A stretch of 64,000 bases of DNA from Forficula auricularia (taxonomy: Eukaryota > Arthropoda > Insecta > Dermaptera > Forficulidae). This document shows, one piece after another, positions 55,412-64,000 of the stretch. The stretch is from contig JALMQS010000030.1 of NCBI GenBank assembly GCA_024734495.1, positions 5,247,712-5,311,711 of the forward strand, written 5' to 3'. Below the pieces are notes generated by a model that did no database searches, was not told the origin of the DNA, and worked only from the letters and a program-made list of their open reading frames with translations. Every line of letters starts with the position of its first letter. Within the stretch, counting starts at the first letter, position 1. A program made the translations under genes and the position numbers.

Positions 55412-55640
55412 TATCCAGGGCTGTAATGGAGAGTATACGGCGTATACTCTGTGGTTTGATCTCAGCAAATTATACCCTGTGCAAGTTGAAAATTTAAAAA
55501 TTTTTGAAACATTAACTTTTTGAATATACACAAAATATTTTAAATTGTTTTAAATTCCTTTGAAAATGATAATTTTTTTAAAAATATCTGACTAAAACAT
55601 TTTATTATATTTGGCAGTGGCGTAGCCAGACTTTTGGGGT
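55412..55640. mobile_element. Isolated hAT-type termini
   Basis: CCAGGGCTGTAATGGAGAGT at 55417 followed by the palindrome GAGTATACGGCGTATACTC, and CAGTGGCGTAGCCAGAC at 55615. Both resemble hAT ends that I recall from animal genomes, but no opposite ends were found. Confidence 0.3.
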
Positions 55641-55887
55641 GACAGGGACAAAACTGCTCCAAGGGCGTTAATTGTTTCCCCGAACAAAATTATTTTAATT
55701 AAGTGATTTTATTTATAGAGTTGGCCAATGAAAAATATATTCTAGCTTGAACAAAAGAAAATATATTTTAAATAATACAATGAATATATAATATTTTGTT
55801 TTAAAATTATTTCGCGACGGTGTATATAATATTAGATATTATAATAAACTCAAACTGAAGTTAGAATAATTTTTATAAAAAAATAAA

Positions 55888-56714
55888 ACCGACTTCAAAA
55901 AAATTAAATGCAACAAATTAAATAATAAGAAGTCAAAAATGAAATAAAATGCACTAAAAGGTATAAAATAATTATCTAATTTAGTTACAACTAAACGATG
56001 AAATATTTACATGAAATCACTTTTTGAAGTCGGTGCCAAACATATACATTTTATGAATCAAACTCGACGGATTTTACTTAGTACGATTGGCGGGTACGTT
56101 CGCTTATATACATAGTTTGTTTAGCACCGATTTCAAAAAGTAATTTCATGTAAATATTTCATCGTTTAGTTGTAACTAAATTAGTTAATTATTTTATACC
56201 TTTTAGTGCATTTTATTTTATTTTTTGAGTTCTTATTATTTAATTTGTTGCATTTAATTTTTTGAAGTCGGTTTTATTATTTTTTTTTATTATTTTTATT
56301 TTTCTCTTTTTAGTGATGTTATTAATAGTGATTTAATATAATACCTTGCATGCATCTCGTAAGAGAAAGCGTCAGGCAATTTCGATTATTTGCTCATAAG
56401 AATTGGAGATTTACGTTATTTCGTCGTTGATCATATCATCAGAACTTGACCAAATTAATATGGCACCATCCTTAAGATACCCTCTTTCCAATAAAAAAAG
56501 AATCATCGAAATCGGTTGATAAACAAAGAAGTTAGGCCTGAACAAACCTATCAAAAAAGGTCCAATACCAATGAAAAAAAACGGGACCTATCGGAAACTA
56601 GACTGAACCCAATGCAAAAAAGCTATCAAAATCGGTTCACAATTGGCGGAGATATGAGGTAACATAGACACACAAAAAAAATTCAGTCTAACTTCCTCCT
56701 TTTTTGAAGTCGGT
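55888..56714 (-). mobile_element. ACCGACTTC-family element, full copy
   Basis: Inverted ends ACCGACTTCAAAAAA (55888-55902) and its complement (56700-56714), 827 bp. The left 400 bp form a palindrome around a GATTGGCGGGTACG-type loop. Non-coding. No clear target duplication beyond TA-rich flanks. Confidence 0.75.
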
Positions 56715-57764
56715 TAATAAATGTGAAAGTAATAATTTTGACTCACCAAGCTTCTTTCTTCAGCTCCCCCCTTGTTATCGCCACTCGAAGATATTTTCTG
56801 AAAATAGACAAATTAAAAATTAAAATTCATTGATTCAATCTTTAAAACTTCAAGTAGGAATAGAAAAACTCATTTAAAAAGAAATAAATTTTTAATTATT
56901 ATTCAATTTTGACTTTTATTTAATAATAATAATAAACAAATAATTCATTCGATTCTGGAATTAGTTTTTGATTTCGAAATGAAATAATAAACAACCAAAA
57001 AAAAAAAAATTAATTATTATTTTAAGTGAGTACTATTGACATATCGGGTTAGAAATTTTCTAAATTTATTAAATTCTATCAGTAAAAAACGCCTGTCACT
57101 TTGTCGGAGTTATTTAATTTATCAATTTATTGTTAAAAATATATCAAATAGTTAATTTGATTTAACAAAAAAACTCAAAAACTAATTAAAATAGACATTT
57201 GGAACAAGTATATTGACTACAAATTGGAAATAAAACAATGTCCTATTAAAGTAACGTTTCAAAATACGAAGAAATTAATGAAATTTATAAAAAAATCAAA
57301 GAGATACATTCTGGGGGGGGGAACCATGTACCCTGGCTGACATTGCACTCGAAAAGAGCTCTTGACGAAGATAATTTTCTTGACCTAGATACATTAAAAA
57401 GATTAGAAAATATTCTCATGTATTTTTTGTTTTAAAAAAATTTAGTCTAAAAACAAAATTTTTTGTTCTTTTTTATTTCCTCAGGATATTCATTGGGCAA
57501 AAGTAATTCTTTCAAAAATCTTTCTTAACGCTTTTCCGAAATTGTATATTTTAGCAAGTTGGTTAATAATATTTGTACCTTTTACATATTCTGAGTTTTC
57601 TTAGTCAAATGAGCCTAAAAAAAAATATTCTTATGATCAGAGGTGAAATAAGAATTGTCTTAATATGTAAATAGTTTAAATACCTACTATAAAACAATGT
57701 GCCATTTTAGAAATTGTTGTAAATGTTCTTTGAAACAATTCGACCATTAAATCTCCTGAGAATG
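56715..57764. other. AT-rich stretch without recognised features
   Basis: Nothing recognised. Confidence 0.35.
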
Positions 57765-57769
57765 TATAA

Positions 57770-58122
57770 ATGTTCCAGTAAAAACCCGGTTGTTTGTAAG
57801 AAGCGTTTCACTGAATACCTTTGTGCCAACTAGAACTTATTGATGTGGTTGAGTTTGGTTCATTTTTGACATTCTGGGTGTCATTTTCAAAATTTGTTAA
57901 AAGAAAATTTCAAAAATTACATCCTCTACAACATTGCTTCTAATTTTTGACATTTTAGTATAAAAATTTTTGAAAATGACACCCAGAATGTCAAAAATGA
58001 AGATTCTAGACCTTTGAACCAAACTCAACCAACATCAATAAACTCTAGTTGCCACAAAGATATTCAGTGAAACGCGTTTTAACTAGTAAGAACCCGTTCT
58101 TACTAAAAAAGGAGTTTTACTG
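57770..58122. mobile_element. Foldback MITE (~350 bp)
   Basis: Arms begin GTTCCAGTAAAA and end TTTTACTGCAAC, with inner inverted blocks TTTTTGACATTCTGGGTGTC and GTTTGGTT. The loop is short. Non-coding; target duplication unclear. Confidence 0.65.
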
Positions 58123-58135
58123 CAACATATATGGT

Positions 58136-59090
58136 ACAAGTTAGTAGACGAAACAGTAAAAATAATCGAGATTTGAATGGTGAATAGAAAAAAATAGACA
58201 TCTTTACTTTATTTAGAACAAGAAGGTATACTTGTCAATAATGTATTAATTCGTATAATTAGACAGAAACAATATGTTTTAATAATATTAGAATTTCAAA
58301 AAATGTTACTCCTTAAATTAATTATTATATTTTTATATTGTATATATGTATATAGAACAAAAATAAATTATTATTTTTCAATCAATATTATTAGAAAAAT
58401 CATTTAAGGGTTGAAAAATAGAAATTGATATAATCTACTTATCTTTGGATCTAGTCTTCAGAGCTTATCTTCGGAGATCTGTTTTGGTTTCGAACCCGGA
58501 CCTTAAAAAAAAAAAAATCATTAAATAAAATAAATGGTAGATATCATATAAATAGGGAAAAGTTTTTTAAAGATTTAGGCTTTTTGAAAATCTAAATGAT
58601 TTTTTTTTTTAGGGAGTAGTTAGATAGATAAAACTTGACACAAAAAGGTAACTATATTAATATGAACTTGTATGTTAAATTGCATTTTCTTTAATTTTCC
58701 GCATGTTTAATACAAAAGTTTGAAAGTTATTTCTTAAAGGAATAACAAATTTTAGCATCTGAATGAACCATCTAAACAACCACTGACCATTGAGTCACAA
58801 AGTAAACTTAGATTTCAGAGACCCCCTTCTCTTTTAGGTACCTACTTATACCCAATAATGCTATGCTACTGTAAAACAACTTTTAGATCTTCCCATGTGA
58901 ATTTTATCAAATCAAGCGCCGTTTTCAGATGTGGATGCTCCGAGTATAAGAGTGAAAACAACAAATTATGAATCTTGGATTAAAACACTAGAAGACAAGA
59001 GATAGCAAAAATGACGCAGTCAATTAAGAAGATTCGTTAACTCTTATCTAAATATATGGTATGTTTCTAAGAATCTATGGCAGACAGATA
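58136..59090. other. AT-rich stretch, possible SINE scrap
   Basis: GGTTTCGAACCCGGACC at 58485, followed by a run of A, resembles the box B region of a tRNA-derived element but has no box A partner. Otherwise nothing recognised. Confidence 0.25.
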
Positions 59091-59094
59091 TGTA

Positions 59095-59785
59095 GGTTTT
59101 TAACTTCAAATTCTGACTTTTCCATATCAAATTCAGGATTTCAAAAATCAAAATCAGACTTTTTCAAATCAAATTCAGAATTTCTATAAAACTATGCATA
59201 TTTTAGATATTAAATTATACCTTTTTACATGAAAACGTTTCCTGAGAGTACAAAATGCTAATCTTGAAAGGTTTTAGCTAATAAGCTGAAAATTGATACG
59301 AGAATGCACCAAATTTTAACTTTTTACCTGAAAACGTTTCCTGGGAGTACAAAATGCGAATCTTGAAAGGTTTTAGTTAATGTGCTGAAAATTGGTACAC
59401 AAATATCTTACAATGAACCAAATTTTAGCTTTTTACCTGAAAACTAATTGTCATTTTAGAATAGTTTTAGCTAATGAGCTGAAAATTGGTTCGCAAATAT
59501 CTTAGAAAGCATACAATTTTAGATTTTTACCGGAAAACGTTTCCTGGCAGTTAAATTAAATTAAAACATTTTCTCAACTACAATTTTTTCTATTTTGTCA
59601 ATTGTTTATTAATAAATTCTGAATTTGATTTGCAAAAAGTCTGATTTTGATTTTTAAAATCCTGACTTTGATATGGAAAAGTCCGCTTTGATTTTTAAAT
59701 CCTGAATTTGATATGAAAAAGTTCCCATTTGATTTTTAAAATCCTTAATTTGATATGGAAAAGTCCGAATTTGAAGTTAACAACC
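59095..59785. mobile_element. Foldback MITE with TA duplication and internal tandem repeat
   Basis: Ends GGTTTTTAACTTCAAATTC and, inverted, GGTTGTTAACTTCAAATTC; TA at 59093-59094 and 59786-59787. Subterminal TCAAATTCAGGATT-like words repeat in both arms. The middle contains a 100-115-bp tandem repeat marked by CCTGAAAACGTTTCCTG (59228, 59328, about 59440, 59530). Confidence 0.75.
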
Positions 59786-59800
59786 TATACTAGTAACTGA

Positions 59801-59960
59801 AGGTTTTCTACATTTTATTCGATCGCGACTCTAATGTAGGGAATTTTTGTCAAATATTGAGTGAAAATAATATTTGAACTTATATATTTCTAACTTGAAA
59901 TAATGATATTAAATAAATTTTAATTTTGATATATTAATGAGAAAATTAAAATTTAACCTA
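59801..59960. repeat. Second copy of the 45405 palindrome family, incomplete
   Basis: Matches 45408-45520, then a short inverted piece. Confidence 0.65.
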
Positions 59961-59995
59961 TACTAGTATTACAGAAAAAAATAAAACCCTCAATT

Positions 59996-60193
59996 GGGGG
60001 GGTCAGATAGGCTAGGCGGTAGCGTGACAGCGAGCTAACCAGGGGACCCGGGTTCGAATCCGACTCGAGGCATCCAGCTAAAATCTGACCCCCGGGGATA
60101 GAGACAAATTTAAAAAAAAATATAACTAGTATCGTAATTAGGCTTATGGCTAGAAGGGCCGAAAAGCCAATAAAAAAAAAAAAAAAAAAAAAA
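59996..60193 (+). mobile_element. tRNA-derived SINE, family 2, copy 2
   Basis: tRNA-like head with box A-like TAGGCTAGGCGGTAGCGT and box B GGTTCGAATCC, a short body, and a poly(A) tail of about 22 bases. Target duplications CCTCAATT lie at 59988-59995 and 60194-60201. The same head, body and AGTATCGTAA...GGGCCGAAAA end occur at 54076-54250. Confidence 0.85.
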
Positions 60194-60201
60194 CCTCAAT
60201 T

Positions 60202-62040
60202 ATTGAGACTATTTTAAACACAAATAAACAAAAGAATAAATATTTAAACAGATTCAATATTGATGACGCCCAGACAGCTTCGTTCGCGGAGAGGAGCGAA
60301 AACGCCTACTAGTTATACAACAAAATAGCCGCAATAAGAAAGATCTGTTCCAAATTGTCCCAGAGTATCACTTTAATTAGACCATTGACTATTAATAATT
60401 AATAAACCAAAATTATCTTTAATATTTTATTTAAAATAAAATCAATAAAAAACAACTTTCGTATCATTGACAAAATTATAGTATTTAGAATAAATTCTTT
60501 AATATATTTTAAATAGCTAGACTTATCATAGATAGAATTGCGTTTTCTTTTATACTTCTCTTAGAATTATATAAATGTTAATTAAGGGGGTTCGGGATTG
60601 TTTATTATTTTTATAAGAAAATTCTCTGATTCTTACCATCGAATCATTGATGTATTAAATATTTATTCCCGAAATTTGAAGTTGATCGTCTCGCCCATTA
60701 CCGAGAAATAAATTATTGAAAATTGTCCTTTTAACTTGGAAGTAAATGGACTGAGCTTTTAAAAGAGCTAAAACTTCTATACAAATTATACTATTTTCAA
60801 CAAATTTATACAGATCAATAATTCACCTTTTATGAATTGAATTATACATTTTTCAGTAGATTTGACAGTTTAGTTAATTATTCATAAATGTAAAAATAAA
60901 AACTTATTTGGAGTCAACAGAATATAATAAAAGCACTTGTGAAGAATTCCAACTATTTATAATGAGAAAAAATTTATCTCAATATTCTTTTTATAAATAT
61001 TATCAAAAGATTTTTATTCGAAATTAACCTCATTTTTAACAATTTTTTTTGTATTAAAAAATTTAGTAGGCAGACGTTGTCACTCTGCAGAAATACAAAA
61101 GATTTTTTCGAAGATCAACCAGATAGAAAAGCTGCCCAGAACTCCCTTAAGATGAAAAAATAAATCTATTTCTTAATTTCATTAGGATATTTTTCTAAAA
61201 AAAAACTTTTCTAGTAAAGGAAATTATCTACTGTTTCTTTTAATATAAATGTATTTTATTTTAAATGAAGTCTTTGTCTTTATTAAAAGTGTAATTAATT
61301 AGAAATAGATATCTAAAAAGAAAGAAAACAAATATGAAACAAAAAGCGGGCGTGTTTAGAACAATTCTACACTCTGAAAACTTTTTATACTTTTTAAAAT
61401 AGATAAACTTTATCTTGTCTTGACTTGTCGTTGCGTTTAAAAGGAATTACTTACCTATATAAGATAAAATTAATAAAAAAACAAATCTTTTCGTAATGTA
61501 AAATCCTATATGAAATAATTTCAATTGAATGTTAATTAAATCATTTGATCTTATTCGATAATTAAACTAGTGAATCGATGAATATTAAATATCTACTAAA
61601 TAAATATAATTTTTATAAACTTGGGAAAAATAATATATATACTGGTATATTCCTATATATGTATATAAATCAACATTTACACAAGTGTATCTCAGAATCT
61701 GATTCGACTAATCGATGAAATCAATTAGCATAGAAATAATTAATATTTTAACTTATGCTATTTGAAGAATTTTAAGCCAATAGAAAATTGGATTTACTAA
61801 TGGCTTCGATTGAAATTGAAATTCATGATAATTCATAAAATTTGATTGAATTTTAATGAATCAAAAAGAGCAAAGATTAATTAGATTTATTATATGAATT
61901 TAGATAGTTAACGTAAGTAAAAGAAATTCATGGCTTTCAGATTATTAAATAAGTCAAAATATAAATAAGTTTACAATAAGTAAATCTATGAAATCAAAAA
62001 ATATGAATTTTAAGTAAATTATAATATGGATTTTAGTTTT
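60202..62040. other. AT-rich stretch without recognised features
   Basis: No gene, SINE or foldback recognised in this 1.8 kb. Confidence 0.35.
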
Positions 62041-62045
62041 CAGCT

Positions 62046-62097
62046 TGAAGCTCTGAAGAAGGCAAGCATTAAAAGAGTATAGCCGGGGAAATATGCC
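62046..62097 (+). ncRNA. Hammerhead-like trace (family b)
   Basis: CTGAAGA at 62053-62059, one extra A, GGC...GCC stem with an 18-base loop, then GGGGAAAT and a GCCCC complement. The core 3' side is altered. Very weak. Confidence 0.2.
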
Positions 62098-62689
62098 CCT
62101 TTGGCTTTTTCGATTTGCATTTGGGGGATCGATTTGACATTAAATAAAAATAATTCAGCTCTCTATCTCAAACATTTTCGAAATTTTCAAAAAAAAAACT
62201 CTTTTTTCGATTTTTTTTTTCAAAAGTAAAATTAAAAATTAATGAATGGTGATTTTCTCCAATTCCCAGGAGTAAAAGGGATGAAAAATCAGTTTCATTA
62301 TGAATCTCAGGTGGAAATCCGATTTTTAAGAACAGAAATAAAACTATAATATTTTTTTTTACTCTGTTATTTAAAAGAGTCACCCGCCAAACTTTGTCAG
62401 ACACATGTGTTCTATATACTTCTTTACATTCAGGAATTTTTTCATTTTTTTTTTTTTTGAAGTGGTGGAACATTATGTAAAAAAATAAAAACTATTTTTT
62501 TTTTCAAAATCTTGAGTTTGAACGCATTGAAACTCTTACCCCAGTCGTCCACTGGAAAGAAAAAGCTCTAGGGCGATGCAGCGTGACAATGAAACAATAA
62601 TCTATTTATTAAATACTACTACTAATACTACTCTGCTCCACTCAAGGGAAGCCATCTACCTCCAAAATTTCTTAAAGGAAATTGGATTT

Positions 62690-62815
62690 GTTGAGACACC
62701 CCACCCCATTCCACTTCCACACCCACCCTGCACCCCACTATGCACCCTTCCCCATACCCACTCAGGGCCCCCTGCACCCCACCCCTGCATTCCACCCTTC
62801 TTAGCACACCCATAA
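62690..62815. repeat. C-rich low-complexity patch
   Basis: Repeated CACCCC / CCCCAC words. Open frames on all three readings of both strands come from the composition. Similar in style, on the other strand, to 38955-39075 and 4711-5035. Confidence 0.6.
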
Positions 62816-63594
62816 ATCGTTGAAAGAATATACTCTCCAAATTTCATCTTTATAGATCAAGCGGCTTAGGCTGTGCGTTGATAGATCAATGAATGAATGA
62901 AACATCACTTTTTCTTTTTTATATATATTAAGATTAAGATAAATAAGTTCTTACAATATTTCCAAACTCAATACATTGAGTTCAGACAAAGTTATTTTGT
63001 ATTATTAAACACAAAATTATAAATAACATAAAATGTGTACATGGTCTTGGTATGTTCACTACGTATGAATATTTATGCACATTTTTTTTAAACTTCAATC
63101 GATTCCAATCAATAATCTTATTTATTTTATTAACCTGGATAGTAATAATAGAACTTGCTTTTCAAATTGATTTATTAAGAAAAAATAACAAACCATGGAA
63201 ATTCTCCAGATGATTAAACAAATGTTGATCGGAAAAGTCAAGAGTAATTTCAATTAGAGAACGATGGTTAAGCATTATCTAGACATTCCCGTTCTCTTTA
63301 TTAATGATCTCTCTCAGATGTTGATGCTTCTCTTATTGGGATTGCGAAGAATTTAAAATATCATTTAACTCGATAGAGTTGGATATCAATTGATGCTTTT
63401 ACAACAGCAATTTCACCAGCCTTATCGACGAAATGATTTCTCAGCATTTGAAAATTATTAAAAATCTGATGCTGATGCACTTTTTTGTTTTATTTACTTA
63501 CAATTTTTTGTTTGTCTTTTTAAAATAATTATTAAGATTTCCGAGAAAGAACTAAAAGAATTAATGAATCGACGAGTTTTACTTTTCCATTCGA
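62816..63594. other. AT-rich stretch without recognised features
   Basis: Nothing recognised. Confidence 0.35.
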
Positions 63595-63690
63595 GGTATG
63601 CTGAAGTTTGAAGTATTGTAATCGTGCATTAAGTGTTCTTTTTTGCTTCGTATTTTCGAAAGATCTCAAAAACGAATGAAACTATTTTGA
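63595..63690 (+). mobile_element. CATACAGGG-family left-end fragment
   Basis: AAGTATTGTAATCGTGCAT and AGATCTCAAAAACGAATG correspond to the first 90 bp of the copies at 23385 and 35132, then similarity stops. Confidence 0.5.
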
Positions 63691-63785
63691 ATATTATTAG
63701 AGTTCGTGGCTGTGATGAAACTGTACTAGATGAATGAGGAGGTATCAGACAAAGATGGAATCACTGGGTTCAATAAAACACCTTT

Positions 63786-63834
63786 AATAAGACGTTTCGG
63801 CCTGAATTTTATTTAGCCATCTTCACTCAATTAG
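63786..63834 (-). ncRNA. Hammerhead-like motif (family j)
   Basis: Minus strand: GTGAAGA (first core C replaced by G), one extra T, GGC/GCC stem II with a long loop, GAAACGTC complete. Three weak stem I pairs. C3 is normally essential, so this copy is probably inactive. Confidence 0.35.
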
Positions 63835-63889
63835 GAGTTAAACAGAAAATGCTGTACACATAATATGTGATCGAACCAAGCCTTGTCAA

Positions 63890-64000
63890 AAATAAAAAAA
63901 TTTTTAGCTTCATGTAAATTTATAACGTGCCTGGACCTCATTCTGAAACTTTTGGGTCCAGGCACGTTATAAATTTATATGAAGCTAAAAAAATTTTATT
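63890..64000. repeat. Hairpin cut by the window end
   Basis: AAATTTTTAGCTTCATGTAA near 63897 is followed by its inverted copy from about 63948, with CCTGGACC/GGTCCAGG as inner block. It follows the family j motif by 60 bp, as the other motifs lie next to palindromes. Confidence 0.65.

Noticed and set aside
58480..58515. Box B-like GGTTTCGAACCCGG plus A run as a SINE
   Set aside because: No box A at the right distance and no duplication, so not called as a separate element.
59225..59545. CCTGAAAACGTTTCCTG repeats as ribozyme-like
   Set aside because: The AACGTTT part is a simple palindrome; no core box or stem II accompanies it.
62576..62847. Three overlapping frames on both strands
   Set aside because: All fall in the C-rich patch and are mutually exclusive composition artefacts.

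Overview
The window is AT-rich eukaryotic DNA with very few coding signals and very many transposable-element remains. Repeat content (hAT-, Tc1/mariner- and non-LTR-type remnants, tRNA-derived SINEs, and a family with ACCGACTTC ends that I recall from insect genomes) suggests an arthropod, perhaps an insect. That assignment is inference, not proof. The only piece that looks like a host gene is one 161-bp exon at 24964-25124 with good splice sites, so much of the window may be intron or intergenic DNA. A GC-richer block at 28360-28560 is a much weaker exon candidate.

Layout. 1-6478: two copies of a ~1.78-kb direct repeat. The second is split by 2.57 kb that carries a broken gag-like reading frame (minus strand) and a TA-flanked MITE. 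6890-9335: ribozyme-like motifs around an inverted array of 119-bp repeats. 10200-13370: hAT-type elements, one holding a non-LTR reverse-transcriptase fragment. 14840-17365: a minisatellite, then a 597-bp LTR with an acidic unrecognised ORF upstream of it (minus strand). 17700-22650: retrotransposon tails, a SINE, a large foldback MITE and a nested mosaic. 23385-26455: a hAT element with an exact 8-bp target duplication, nested in another repeat; the exon; a perfect 2 x 223-bp palindrome. 27290-34610: a possible piggyBac relic, SINEs, and hAT ends enclosing a 361-bp tandem/inverted repeat with tRNA-like units. 35130-43870: dispersed repeats and a reverse-transcriptase relic with FADD box. 45400-47430: a palindrome, a hAT transposase relic, and a hAT element with 180-bp tandem repeats. 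49910-51240: an isolated GC-rich block I cannot identify. 51250-60200: foldback families and two SINEs. 60200-64000: mostly featureless AT-rich DNA.

The most interesting signal is a recurrent RNA-like motif present at ten or more places in otherwise different elements: CTGANGA, one extra A or T, a short hairpin, then GAAAC(GTC). This is the conserved core of a hammerhead ribozyme with a one-base insertion before stem II. The best copy (54864-54918, minus strand) also has a stem I with 10 of 11 positions paired. Several copies lie in short palindromic elements with 14-15-bp direct flanking repeats and an unpaired tail at one end. Hammerhead motifs are known from Penelope-like retroelements and related non-autonomous elements, so these may be a hyper-diverse set of such elements or their relics. 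No Penelope-type reverse transcriptase was found in the window.
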